From assembly GCF_017115165.1 (NCBI RefSeq), contig NZ_JABXKF010000177.1, forward strand, positions 1-64,000: a stretch of DNA of 64,000 nucleotides, written 5' to 3'. The stretch is from Nostoc sp. LPT (GTDB lineage Bacteria; Cyanobacteriota; Cyanobacteriia; Cyanobacteriales; Nostocaceae). Below the pieces are notes generated by a model that had not been told where the DNA came from, did not search any database, and was given only the letters and a program-made list of their open reading frames with translations. Shown one piece after another: positions 53,414 to 62,255 of this stretch (position 1 is the first letter of the stretch; each line of letters opens with the position of its first letter). The position numbers and the translations under genes are program-made.

Positions 53414-53939
53414 TCTCTAAATTTTATAAATTCTCTCATAACCTGTGGTTTAGCAGCTAGGGGGAATAGAATTCCCATGCCAGTTACATAATTGCTAATG
53501 TCTAATACAACTCTTGGAGAGCTACACTTCGACAAAGCTCTCTTACCACACCAACGGCAAAGCTCAGTACAAGTGCCTAATGCCCAATGCAATACTTCTC
53601 AGTTAGGCATTTTTAATTTAGAATCGGGTTTTGGGAAAAGGTTACTGGGTTTGGGTTAAAGGTTTTTTCTTTTCCTTTTCCGCTGAACCAAGAAGTATTG
53701 AATGCCCAATGCCCTTTACAACAGATAGGGTGAGTATTTTTGCTCTTAATCTGCCATTCAACCAAAATCTTGATAAGCTGATGTCTAATATCTAGAGCGG
53801 AAGGATTGAGAGCCAATGGATGATAAAGCACAGTGCGCGGCATAACTTCGATAAAATTGCTTTGCCTAAACGCTGTACCGCAGCAGATTCAAGCAAAAGA
53901 CAGCTCTTGATTAACCCAGTCTACAAGAAGGATAGTGAT
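53414..53939. other. intergenic region upstream of bioB
   Basis: Contains AATGCCC-type repeats (53576-53590, 53700-53713), a direct repeat of CAAAGCTC within 53533-53563, and a T/C-rich stretch with GGTTTTTTCTTTTCCTTTTC. No gene; the open frame at 53820-53939 that precedes bioB in frame has no family similarity and is probably leader sequence. Confidence 0.5.
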
Positions 53940-54947
53940 GTGGTGGGAATACGCTACGATTGGCAGGAATTAGAGATTCGGGCGATATACAATACGCCAT
54001 TGCTAGAGCTTATTTATCAAGCTGCTAGCGTGCATCGCCAATATCATGACCCAACAAAAATACAAGTTTGCAAGCTCATATCTATTAAAACGGGAGGTTG
54101 TCCAGAGGATTGTAGCTACTGCGCCCAATCTTCCCGTTATAAAACAGAGGTAAAGGCGCAAGCACTACTAGAAAAAGAAACAGTAGTTAACATCGCCCAA
54201 AAAGCTAAAGAAACTGGTGTTAGTCGCATTTGCATGGGTGCTGCTTGGCGCGAAGTGCGGGATAACTCACAATTTGAGGAAGTCCTGGAAATGGTCAAGG
54301 ATGTGACTGCAATGGGTTTAGAAGTGTGCTGCACTCTGGGTATGTTGACGGCAAATCAGGCTAGGAAATTAGAAGAAGCAGGACTTTATGCCTACAACCA
54401 TAACTTAGATACCTCGCAGGAATATTACAGCACAATTATTACCACAAGGACTTATGGCGATCGCTTGAACACAATTGAGAATGTCCGTCAGACAAATGTC
54501 ACTGTCTGTTCCGGCGGTATCCTGGGCTTAGGCGAAACTGTCGATGACCGGGTTGGGATGTTACAAACTCTGGCAAACTTACATCCCCATCCAGAGTCCG
54601 TGCCAATTAATATTCTCTCCCAAGTACCGGGCACACCCTTAGAAAATCAGCCTGATGTCCCCATTTGGGATATTGTGCGGATGATTGCCACAGCCAGAAT
54701 TTTAATGCCAGCTTCCGATGTGCGTCTTAGTGCCGGCAGGGCGAGACTTTCTCAAGTTGAGCAAGCTTTCTGCTTTATGGCAGGAGCTAATTCTATCTTT
54801 TCCAGCGATGATAACAAGATGTTGACGGTGACAACTCCTTGTCCAGATTATGATACTGACCGAGAAATGCTGAATTTACTTGGTTTGGGAATGCGTCCGC
54901 CTTCCCAAAGACAAGAGAAGGTAGCAAGTCCGGCTGTTGTCGGATAA
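53940..54947 (+). CDS. bioB: biotin synthase BioB
   Basis: This radical SAM enzyme inserts sulfur into dethiobiotin. The cluster motif is [16 protein letters not shown] (Cys-X3-Cys-X2-Cys). Other family stretches are [50 protein letters not shown] and the C-terminal [17 protein letters not shown] place the start at the GTG at 53940, preceded by AGAAGGA, because relatives begin VGIRYDWQE; the open ATG at 53820 would add 40 unrelated residues. That gives 335 residues, the usual size. Other bio genes are not in the window. Confidence 0.96.
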   Translation: MVGIRYDWQELEIRAIYNTPLLELIYQAASVHRQYHDPTKIQVCKLISIKTGGCPEDCSYCAQSSRYKTEVKAQALLEKETVVNIAQKAKETGVSRICMGAAWREVRDNSQFEEVLEMVKDVTAMGLEVCCTLGMLTANQARKLEEAGLYAYNHNLDTSQEYYSTIITTRTYGDRLNTIENVRQTNVTVCSGGILGLGETVDDRVGMLQTLANLHPHPESVPINILSQVPGTPLENQPDVPIWDIVRMIATARILMPASDVRLSAGRARLSQVEQAFCFMAGANSIFSSDDNKMLTVTTPCPDYDTDREMLNLLGLGMRPPSQRQEKVASPAVVG

Positions 54948-54955
54948 ATATCTGA

Positions 54956-54986
54956 TTGTGGGATAGCTGAAAGGCTCATCCCACAA
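54956..54986 (+). terminator. hairpin after bioB
   Basis: A perfect 9-bp stem (TTGTGGGAT with ATCCCACAA) on a 13-nt loop starts 9 bp past the bioB stop. The T-run (TATTTTTTTAC) comes about 20 bp later, so termination is plausible but not certain. Confidence 0.6.
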
Positions 54987-55070
54987 TAAATAATTGGATA
55001 TTTTTTTACTTGGAAGTCCCTAAGTACTGTATTTCATTAGTTCGTAGCGAATTAAATTTAGCAATACGTT

Positions 55071-55238
55071 GCAATGCCAATGCATCCCGATACATTGTTA
55101 ATGCGTTCCCTTGCAATGCCAATACATCACGATACATTGTTAATGCGTCCCCCTGCAATGTCAATGCATGGGGATACATTGTTAATGCGTCTCCTTGCAA
55201 TGCCAATGCATCCCGATACATTGTTAATGCGTTCCCCT
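55071..55238. repeat. eight-unit array with exact 21-bp period (array 3)
   Basis: Four 42-bp repeats, each made of two 21-bp halves: one beginning GCAATGCCAATGCATC, the other ACATTGTTAATGCGT. All eight halves are exactly 21 bp and the two types alternate strictly. Because 21 is divisible by three, both strands stay open (a 14-residue repeat such as ALTMYRDALALQGN on the minus strand), which explains the open frames here; I do not regard them as genes. It lies between bioB and a convergent methyltransferase gene. Confidence 0.95.
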
Positions 55239-55273
55239 GCATTAAATACGCTATGCTTTTACGCAAAACTGTA

Positions 55274-56455
55274 CTAAGCAGGTGTCAATAAAATCAGCTG
55301 CTGCTGAAGAAGTGTTCTTACCCCATCCAATCCCAGTTGTACACTTGCTAAAATATCTGCCACTTTTGAATTAGCATCACATCTTTGCATAAACTCAAAC
55401 TCTGCTACAGATAAGTTAACAATCTGGTAATCGTAATTAAAGAAACATTGACTGGGAAATCCCTCAATACAAGGATTAAGTTCGGGAATCGCTGCCAGTA
55501 GGGCGTTATCGTCTGACCAGTCAGTTTTGATTAAGGGAGGACGACCGAGGAAAAACTCGTAATGAGTAACTTCTGGGTCTAATAATTCTATCAGGCGATA
55601 AAGCTGGCGATCGCTCAGTTCTTTTGCCCTTTCTACTAACTCTGGTGCTTTGCCTAAAAGTCTCTCTAAATCCCAAAAACTCGGATTCGAGAAACCAATA
55701 AATTCCAATCCCGAAGCATCTATTAATTCAAACAGCGTCTCAATATTGTAGTCAATCTCCTGGGGATGAACGTACATATCAGCAAAGTATTCATCCTTGT
55801 TGTTTTCTAGTGACCAACGTTGTTTATCATATTTGACAATTCGGTTATTTTCTGGTAAAGAAGCGAATATTTGTCGCCCGACTTGGACACCATCGCGGTA
55901 GTCGCCTTTTTTGTCACCTTGAATAAGTGCGATCGCTTTTTGCATGAGTTGAATTTCCCAGCGTCCCAACTCCCCGTACACAAAAATGTGCATCAAGCCG
56001 CCTGGGGCTAACTTCTTCGCCAAAGCTTGAATACCACGAATCGGATCGGAGGTATGATGCAAAACGCCAACACAGTTAATTAAATCAAACTCACCCGGTA
56101 ACTGTTCCGCGTCAAACAAACTGAGGTGATGAAATTCAACGCGGTTAGCCCCTGAACGCTGACAACGTTCTTTAGCTACAGCTAAAGCGCCTGTACTGAG
56201 GTCAATTCCCACAACAGAAGCTTGAGGATTGAGGTGAACTAGATACTCTGTACCCACACCAGTACCGCAACCTGCATCTAAAATCCGAATATCTTGCCTT
56301 TGGGGTTTTTGACCCGTGCAGAAGTTATGGGCAGCTAGCCAATTCCAGCGCCAGTTGTAACCTGGAGGTGGTTCATCCAACAGGGCTTCCGGCGGAAAGG
56401 GGTATGTATTGTAGAGTTTGGCAACAGCAGCACTAACAGTTTGAGAATCTGACAT
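55274..56455 (-). CDS. class I SAM-dependent methyltransferase
   Basis: The protein has 393 residues from the ATG at 56455 (SDSQTVSAAVAKLYNTYPFP); an upstream TTG would add 19 unrelated residues. Motif I is RILDAGCGTGVGTEYLVHLN (about 53-72), motif II VVGIDLSTGALAVAKERCQ, and motif IV DLINCVGVLHHTSDP. The C-terminal 200 residues are a separate helical region without known motif (FSNPSFWDLERLLG, FLGRPPLIK). The substrate is unknown. The fold and length resemble cyanobacterial methyltransferases of unassigned function. It is convergent with bioB across array 3. Confidence 0.9.
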   Translation of the reverse strand: MSDSQTVSAAVAKLYNTYPFPPEALLDEPPPGYNWRWNWLAAHNFCTGQKPQRQDIRILDAGCGTGVGTEYLVHLNPQASVVGIDLSTGALAVAKERCQRSGANRVEFHHLSLFDAEQLPGEFDLINCVGVLHHTSDPIRGIQALAKKLAPGGLMHIFVYGELGRWEIQLMQKAIALIQGDKKGDYRDGVQVGRQIFASLPENNRIVKYDKQRWSLENNKDEYFADMYVHPQEIDYNIETLFELIDASGLEFIGFSNPSFWDLERLLGKAPELVERAKELSDRQLYRLIELLDPEVTHYEFFLGRPPLIKTDWSDDNALLAAIPELNPCIEGFPSQCFFNYDYQIVNLSVAEFEFMQRCDANSKVADILASVQLGLDGVRTLLQQQLILLTPA

Positions 56456-56587
56456 GATAACTAAATCTTGGGGGAATTCTGAGTTTATCGAATATTTGTT
56501 GTTCGCAGCCAAAAAGTTTTACCCTCCGTTTTCAGGAAGTTGAGTTAAACTGGTTTGTTGTATAAATTTTACATTTTGCATTAACAA

Positions 56588-57670
56588 ATGGTTGCTCATC
56601 AAATGTCATCACTAATGAATAAACCAGTTCATAAAATTCTCTTTGGAAGTCCTGGAACTGGCAAAAGCCACAGAATAGTTTCCGAGATTATCCCTAATTA
56701 TTTAGGTATAGATGAATACACTAATCCTGAAAATATTATCAAAACAGTTTTTCACCCAGAATATACCTATGGGGATTTTATGGGCAAATTAATACCCATT
56801 ACGATGAGATCGGGGAAAGTAGAGTACAACTACTATGAAGGACATTTCTTAAAAGCACTCTCTCAAGCTTATAAGAATATTAAGGAAGCCTATGATAAAG
56901 AAGGTAAACAACTGAACCAACCGAAAAATGTTGCTCTTGTGATTGATGAAATAAATAGAGGTAACTCCTCAGCTATATTTGGTACTGTTTTTCAGCTTTT
57001 AGATAGAGATGAAGATGGTTGGTCAAGTTACGGTATTAATCTCACTGCTATTGAATTTTTAAAGCTATTAGAATTAATAGGAACTAAATTTAGTTATGAT
57101 GACAGAGGAAATATTAATGAGTATAAATTGCAACCTTACGAAGGAGTTACTAGGCTAGAAACATTACAAAAGAAAATTGAATTTTTAAGATTTGATTTGG
57201 TAAATAGAATTATCAAAATTCCTCCTAATCTTTCTATCCTTGCTACTATGAACACTTCTGATAATTCCATTTACTTCATGGACAGTGCATTCAAACGTCG
57301 TTGGGACTGGGAATTTGTAAACTGGGATGAGACTAAGCCTAATACGGCGACGTATGGAAAAGGAGGAATCTTAGACGAAAATGAATGGAAAAAGCTTATT
57401 AAAAACCTTAATAACTTTATCAAAAGCCATCATACTTCGATTCGAGGAATTGAAGACAAGCAAATCGGGTATTATTTTATCAAACAGCCTGTAACTGCTG
57501 AACAAATACAGAATAAATTAATGTTTTTTTTGTGGGACAGTGTGTTTAATCGTGATAAAAAGCCACTGGTTGATCTTCTCAAGGTAACAAAAGATAATCT
57601 AGTGACTTTTGGAGACTTCACTAAACTACATAATACTTTCATCAAAAACATAATGAGCCTTCCTGATTGA
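56588..57670 (+). CDS. McrB-like AAA+ GTPase/ATPase of a restriction system
   Basis: The protein has 360 residues. The AAA+ module begins almost at once: Walker A FGSPGTGKS (19-27), Walker B VALVIDEINRGNSSAIFGTV (about 118-137), and the McrB-type sensor ILATMNTSDNSIYFMDSAFK followed by RRWDWEF. In McrBC this motor uses GTP to translocate DNA and drive the nuclease subunit. The N-terminal DNA-binding domain of McrB or LlaJI R1 is missing, so recognition must come from another subunit. The nuclease-like gene follows 51 bp downstream. The operon is AT-rich. Confidence 0.9.
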   Translation: MVAHQMSSLMNKPVHKILFGSPGTGKSHRIVSEIIPNYLGIDEYTNPENIIKTVFHPEYTYGDFMGKLIPITMRSGKVEYNYYEGHFLKALSQAYKNIKEAYDKEGKQLNQPKNVALVIDEINRGNSSAIFGTVFQLLDRDEDGWSSYGINLTAIEFLKLLELIGTKFSYDDRGNINEYKLQPYEGVTRLETLQKKIEFLRFDLVNRIIKIPPNLSILATMNTSDNSIYFMDSAFKRRWDWEFVNWDETKPNTATYGKGGILDENEWKKLIKNLNNFIKSHHTSIRGIEDKQIGYYFIKQPVTAEQIQNKLMFFLWDSVFNRDKKPLVDLLKVTKDNLVTFGDFTKLHNTFIKNIMSLPD

Positions 57671-57721
57671 CTTTACTATTACAATTTAAATTTGAAAAAC
57701 TAGCCTCATGTTGAACTAGCC

Positions 57722-59305
57722 ATGTTTGACTTTTCCAGTCTTAATATAGTCAAAAATACCAACGATTTTTTTGTTGGTATTCGTAAGTCTAAATTGGGAG
57801 ATAATTTCGAGTTTTGTCTGCCAAATGGCTTTGATAATTTCCCAGAGGGTGACTTCGATGCAGTACGTAATTTATTTTTCAAAATGTATCGCACCTTTCG
57901 CAAATTTGAGCGTGATAATTTAGACAACACAAGATTCAACATCAATAAACCTGATTGTCAACAGGAGCAGGATCAAACGACTCTTTCATCTGGTGGAGTC
58001 AAGATGCAAACAGAGGAAGGAGATGTTTGTGTACTCTACAGTAAGATTAAAATGATTGAGCGAGTTATGGAAGCCTATGATGAACTTGCGATAAACTCAA
58101 TTCAAAAGAAAGTTAAACGTAGTGAAGACATCGAATATTCTCAGATTCACAAGTATTTAGATCGTGCTATTTATCTTAAAGACAATTCAAATAATGATGT
58201 GATCTATGTTGATGCAATGGATCTGCCACTTTCGACAGTACGCTATGAAAGTACTGATCTTGTAAATCTGTATTGCTATATTCTAGATGAGATTATAGAG
58301 CAATTAAATAGTGATGTGCCAGATAACATTAAAGCACGTACTCAAGATATACACTTTCTTGCACAACGTTTTAAGGAAGATTATTTAACTAGCAACCAAT
58401 CCATTTTTGGTGAAGATACCTTTGAAGAAACTATTAGTATTCTAAAAGAAGCGCTAGATAAGATAGATAAAAATACTTACTACAAGGATGCTGACTATTG
58501 GGGACTTTACGAAGCTATTGAAACATTCCTCTACGGTGAGCTAAATTCTGAGCAAGGTGATGGTGAATTCTGGGGAGTGCATGGTTTTTCCCTAATTTGG
58601 GAAGATATGTGCAACACATATTTTTTTAAAAAACACCGCAAAAAAATTTGCTATGCAGATACGGACATAACTCTGAAAGGATATGACAACTCAGAAAGAG
58701 AAGAAGAAGAAAAAAATCGAGTCGGAAATCGCAAAGCCAATAGTGGAAATGTATATGGTAATCAATGGGTTTACTCCAAAACCTCAAACATACCCAGAAA
58801 TTTAAGTAGGGTTACAGAAAAACTTGAATGGGATGAACTACTTTGCATTGAATTTGATTTAAATGAGCGAACATTTGTTTACTCCCACTTTAGATATAAT
58901 CAGCTTGAAAGACGAGATAGAAATTCAGCTTTACGTCGTTTTCTCCGCCCTGATTTAATTTTAGAAACTGATAATACAATAGGAGATAAGAATTTGAATG
59001 AAGCTACGTCTATCAAAATAATTGATTACAAAGATGTACCACTAGAATTTTACAAAAATAAAGAACTCCATCCAAAGTCAGCCAAAAAGTATAAAGACGA
59101 TCTAGTTAAGCAACTTACATATGAATATGCTCTACAGCAAACACATAATATTTCTGCAAATGTATTTTTTATTCCTTATTACTATGATGTAGAATCATCT
59201 ACTACATTGGGTGAATTGGAAGAAAATATAAACCTCAAAGGTATAAAAATATTTAAGGCAAACTTCTTTTTAATACAAAATAGTTATTTGGAAAATAATC
59301 AATGA
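57722..59305 (+). CDS. LlaJI/McrC-like restriction endonuclease subunit
   Basis: The 527 residues resemble the LlaJI family, the nuclease partner of an McrB-type motor. The N-terminal part begins FDFSSLNIVKNTNDFFVGIR, with an acidic-basic helical middle. WGVHGFSLIWEDMCNTYFF is a typical mid-protein stretch. The C-terminal PD-(D/E)XK core is RPDLILETD then IKIIDYKD (Asp...Asp-X-Lys), and a Gln-containing helix follows (DDLVKQLTYEYALQQ). It presumably cuts DNA when driven by the neighbouring motor. Its last four bases overlap the start of the next gene (ATGA). Confidence 0.85.
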   Translation: MFDFSSLNIVKNTNDFFVGIRKSKLGDNFEFCLPNGFDNFPEGDFDAVRNLFFKMYRTFRKFERDNLDNTRFNINKPDCQQEQDQTTLSSGGVKMQTEEGDVCVLYSKIKMIERVMEAYDELAINSIQKKVKRSEDIEYSQIHKYLDRAIYLKDNSNNDVIYVDAMDLPLSTVRYESTDLVNLYCYILDEIIEQLNSDVPDNIKARTQDIHFLAQRFKEDYLTSNQSIFGEDTFEETISILKEALDKIDKNTYYKDADYWGLYEAIETFLYGELNSEQGDGEFWGVHGFSLIWEDMCNTYFFKKHRKKICYADTDITLKGYDNSEREEEEKNRVGNRKANSGNVYGNQWVYSKTSNIPRNLSRVTEKLEWDELLCIEFDLNERTFVYSHFRYNQLERRDRNSALRRFLRPDLILETDNTIGDKNLNEATSIKIIDYKDVPLEFYKNKELHPKSAKKYKDDLVKQLTYEYALQQTHNISANVFFIPYYYDVESSTTLGELEENINLKGIKIFKANFFLIQNSYLENNQ

Positions 59306-59814
59306 GTTTTGAATTAAATATAATTGGAACTTGTTCAGAAAATACAGATTTTAAAAGTGTTTATATTCCCTTTATATCATTTGCTAATAAAGAGCAAAAA
59401 ATAGCTATAGAAGATTACATATCTCAGCAAGTAGATGATCTTTTCAAAAAAATATGTCCTAGTGTGAATAAAACTCAATTATGTTATTCACAAATCATTA
59501 CAGAAAAAGATTTCAAAAAAATTGAAATAAGTTATTTTTATAAAAACTTTTTCGATGATTTAGAACGTGACTCTAATGGTAAATTAAATTTAAAAATTAA
59601 ATGGAGCATCAGTTTTGATGAAAAATGCACCCCAATTAAGCTAGCATATCTTTCTCCAGATTACCGTGGTCATGAACTTAAACCAAAATCACTCTCTTAT
59701 AATGATGCGAAAGGTCGCTTGCATCGCAAATACGGTACTATAGAAATTAATGGATTTCCAATATTTTACTATATTTACTTTACACTTCAAGAAATATTAG
59801 ATGTAATTAAATAA
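59302..59814 (+). CDS. third gene of the McrB/LlaJI-like operon, unknown function
   Basis: This 170-residue protein starts at an ATG overlapping the nuclease gene by 4 bp, so it is translationally coupled to it. It is rich in Lys, Phe, Ile and Tyr, soluble, with no motif I recognise. A C-terminal segment reads YRGHELKPKSLSYNDAKGRL, then HRKYGTIEINGFPIFYYIYF. Being third in a tight defence operon whose motor lacks a DNA-binding domain, it could supply target recognition, regulation or self-protection. That is inference from position only. Its sequence is about as AT-rich as the rest of the operon. Confidence 0.8.
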   Translation: MSFELNIIGTCSENTDFKSVYIPFISFANKEQKIAIEDYISQQVDDLFKKICPSVNKTQLCYSQIITEKDFKKIEISYFYKNFFDDLERDSNGKLNLKIKWSISFDEKCTPIKLAYLSPDYRGHELKPKSLSYNDAKGRLHRKYGTIEINGFPIFYYIYFTLQEILDVIK

Positions 59815-59848
59815 ATACACACATAGTCTAATTTAGTCTTGAGACAAA

Positions 59849-60259
59849 TTAAGATATAGTCCAATCTTCTAAATGCAAATTAGTAACTTTCTCAAAATCC
59901 TTGCGGTTGCAGGTTACTAAAATGCCATTCACTGACAGGGTAATTGCCGCAATGCGTAAATCTTGAGTGCCAATGCGGATTCTTTGAAAAATCAAGTCTT
60001 CGTAACAATTAATAGCATACTCGTCAAATCCTAGTGCTCACATATTTTTGAAAAACTCTGAAGTAGCCTGTAAGTTTGCGTAAGCTAATAGCAATGCATC
60101 AGATGAGGAAGCCTTTCTGATTACATTAAACCTCCCACACAGTTGTTCTTCAACTGTAATTATTGTTATGGCAATATTTTCAGGATTGACTGCATTGATA
60201 TGCTGCGTGATAACTGGATGCCTCTGTTGAAAAAGTGAGACGTGATCCGTATCAAGTAT
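59849..60259 (-). pseudogene. vapC-like PIN-domain toxin gene, inactivated
   Basis: One minus-strand frame encodes a full PIN-domain toxin: ILDTDHVSLFQQRHPVITQH at the start, ITIITVEEQLCGRF, then DALLLAYANLQATSEFFKNM, an in-frame TGA (60038-60040), LGFDEYAINCYEDLI, GTQDLRIAAITLSVNGILVT and CNRKDFEKVTNLHLEDW. The acidic residues of the active site are all present, but the stop splits the protein and the normal ATG is lost (a TAG precedes the first codon). The presumed antitoxin gene lies upstream and is intact. Confidence 0.88.
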
Positions 60260-60267
60260 CTATAAAG

Positions 60268-60642
60268 TCACTTAGTTTCATCCTCTGCATCAAGTTGCCG
60301 ATAATATTCCTCCATTTGTGCGTCAAGTTCACGACGATCAGCTTCTATATATGCCAGCATCTCGTCAAATTGCGGATCATCCTTGAACATACCCGCAAAT
60401 TTTATCCAAGGATGTTCGGTTTGGGGACGTTCAATTTCCAAAGTCACTATTTCTGGTTTTCGCTCTTGTAAAAGTTGAATTAGTTTCTCTATTGCTTCTT
60501 CTTTAGTCACACCAGAGCCTTTAAAATCTGGCAAGCCTAGTACTGTTGCACTAACTTCCCCATCTTGTTGATTTTCAATCAGCACATCATAAGTTAACTT
60601 GGGTGCAAAATTGTTAGGATAAGTTTTTACAGTTAAATTCAT
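60268..60642 (-). CDS. probable antitoxin of a VapC-type pair
   Basis: The 124-residue protein starts MNLTVKTYPNNFAPKLTYDV and has a HicB-like N-terminal part (SATVLGLPDFKGSGVTKEEA, EKLIQLLQERKPEI). The C-terminal half is acidic and helical (DPQFDEMLAYIEADRRELDA, MEEYYRQLDAEDETK), as in antitoxins that wrap a PIN toxin. Such proteins are encoded just before vapC in cyanobacteria. Its stop is 8 bp before the remains of that toxin gene. With the toxin dead it is an orphan that could still neutralise related toxins or regulate its own promoter. Confidence 0.8.
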   Translation of the reverse strand: MNLTVKTYPNNFAPKLTYDVLIENQQDGEVSATVLGLPDFKGSGVTKEEAIEKLIQLLQERKPEIVTLEIERPQTEHPWIKFAGMFKDDPQFDEMLAYIEADRRELDAQMEEYYRQLDAEDETK

Positions 60643-60852
60643 AATATTTTTAACCTGAAAGTTTTATATTGATTATAACTGCTGATCTACTTACTACTAA
60701 CCTTTAGTTCGTAGTGTTAGCGTAGCGTCTCGTAGATAGGTTGAAGCTCTCAAATTAGCACGTTTTGTGCTGGCTACAAACCTTTAATTATTTACACTAG
60801 CTTACTTATTTATGGTTTGACTTTTATCATGTTGTCTTTTGCGATCGCTCCA

Positions 60853-61587
60853 ATGATTTACAACCAATCAGAGTTTAATTTACGCTGTGAGTGGGGGCCA
60901 CAAGGAGTTGCTCAACTTGCTCCCATCAGTGATGTAATTGTAATAGTTGACGTTCTCTCTTTTTCTACCTGCGTAGAAATTTCCACCAACAACGACGCAA
61001 TAATTTTTCCCTACGCAATGAGAGATGAATCTGTCATAGATTATGCCAAATCAGTACAAGCAGAGTTAGCAAGTCATAGACAACGTTGGACTACAACTGG
61101 ATATTCCCTCTCGCCAAAATCGGTGACTCAGATTCCTGCTGGAACTAGACTAGTTTTACCCTCACCTAATGGTTCTTTTCTGACTTTACATACAGGGAAT
61201 ACACCAACTTTGGCTGGTTGCTTGCGAAATTGCCAAGCTGTGGCGCAGTTTGCTCAAAAGTATGGTGATAAAATCGCTGTGATTCCTGCCGGTGAGAGGT
61301 GGAAAGAAGATGGTAGCCTCCGCCCTGCATTTGAAGATTTGATTGGTGCAGGGGCAATTCTCAGTTATTTAAGTGGCAGTTTATCACCAGAAGCTGAAGT
61401 TGCTGTGACAACATTTCAGGCTTTTCAGCAAGACTTATTGGGGTACTTGAAAAAATGCAGTTCGGGTAAAGAGTTGATTGAAAAAGGTTTTGAGTCAGAT
61501 GTTGAACTGTCAGCTGCTTACAACATTAGTGATTGCGTGCCTTTGTTTACTGATAATGCTTATATAAATTACAGGTTACAAAGTTAA
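60853..61587 (+). CDS. 2-phosphosulfolactate phosphatase (ComB-like)
   Basis: The 244 residues fit the ComB family, Mg-dependent phosphatases first described in coenzyme M synthesis, where they hydrolyse 2-phosphosulfolactate. Family stretches are VIVIVDVLSFSTCVEIS (about 28-44), LVLPSPNGSFLT (about 101-112), and VIPAGERWKEDGSLRPAFED with GAGAILSYL. Cyanobacteria are not known to make coenzyme M, so the natural substrate may differ. I chose the ATG at 60853, which gives the usual N-terminus MIYNQSEF; earlier in-frame starts at 60817 and 60829 run through a HIP1 site. Confidence 0.87.
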   Translation: MIYNQSEFNLRCEWGPQGVAQLAPISDVIVIVDVLSFSTCVEISTNNDAIIFPYAMRDESVIDYAKSVQAELASHRQRWTTTGYSLSPKSVTQIPAGTRLVLPSPNGSFLTLHTGNTPTLAGCLRNCQAVAQFAQKYGDKIAVIPAGERWKEDGSLRPAFEDLIGAGAILSYLSGSLSPEAEVAVTTFQAFQQDLLGYLKKCSSGKELIEKGFESDVELSAAYNISDCVPLFTDNAYINYRLQS

Positions 61588-61673
61588 TTAAAATAATTAG
61601 TAATTCGTAATAAAAGACTATTAAATAAGTGGATTTAAATCTCGACTGAAAAAAAGCACCATGTATCAGTGTT

Positions 61674-61694
61674 TGCGTAGCGTCTCGTAGAGAA
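61674..61694. repeat. dispersed repeat GCGTAGCGTCTCGTAGAGAAG
   Basis: Also seen at 12304-12324 and 60718-60738 in the same or a closely similar form. Confidence 0.7.
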
Positions 61695-61724
61695 GAAGAA
61701 TTAAACTCAAAAATTACGAATTAA

Positions 61725-62255
61725 TTAAACGTCGCACTGATTGGTTTGACAATATTTTGCATTATCTATAAACTCTTGCAACTTATTTAAAGGAATCATC
61801 TGCAATGATGACCCACTTTGTACCTCAGCAGCGATGTAAGCAAACTTTTGCCCACGATAAAACTGGTCACGTCCAACTTTGGTGATATAGCGGGACTTCT
61901 GGAAGTCATTGGCAATATTAGAATTATAAATATTTTGTAACAGTTTCACTGCATTGGCATTTTTTATGGTGAATTTGAGGCGTTTATCACCACTAACAGT
62001 TATTCCTTCTTTAGTCACTGTCCCATTTTGAGAAGTGACATCAGCATAAAAGTATAAATTTCCCTTTGTACCCTCATAGCCGTGGGCTTCGCTGTTGTAT
62101 CTCAGAGTTGGTAGTTGAGGTCTAGTCCTTGCCCACTTCACAACGGTGTTGATGTTTTGCTGTGGAAGGGCATTTGCAGGAGTAACAGCTAAAATAACTG
62201 CGATCGCAGATAGGGTAGCATTGAATAAGTAGTTAAATTTACAACTTTTGTGCAT
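61725..62255 (-). CDS. exported protein of unknown function
   Basis: The protein has 176 residues with a clear signal peptide (basic start, hydrophobic 12-26, cleavage near PANA, about 29). The mature part is a mix of strands and turns (LYFYADVTSQNGTVTKEGIT, RLKFTIKNANAVKLLQNIYN, YITKVGRDQFYRGQKFAYI) and ends with two Cys in CQTNQCDV that could form a disulfide. I recognise no domain. The predicted location is periplasm or thylakoid lumen. It is divergently oriented from apcE. Confidence 0.75.
   Translation of the reverse strand: MHKSCKFNYLFNATLSAIAVILAVTPANALPQQNINTVVKWARTRPQLPTLRYNSEAHGYEGTKGNLYFYADVTSQNGTVTKEGITVSGDKRLKFTIKNANAVKLLQNIYNSNIANDFQKSRYITKVGRDQFYRGQKFAYIAAEVQSGSSLQMIPLNKLQEFIDNAKYCQTNQCDV

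Noticed and set aside
53820-53939. Forty-residue N-terminal extension of BioB from the ATG at 53820
   Set aside because: The extension lacks family similarity, and a GTG at 53940 with a good ribosome site matches the standard N-terminus.
55006-55291. Open frames on both strands across the 55-kb repeat array
   Set aside because: They exist because the unit length is divisible by three; the peptides are pure repeats, no ribosome site is present and no family is recognised.
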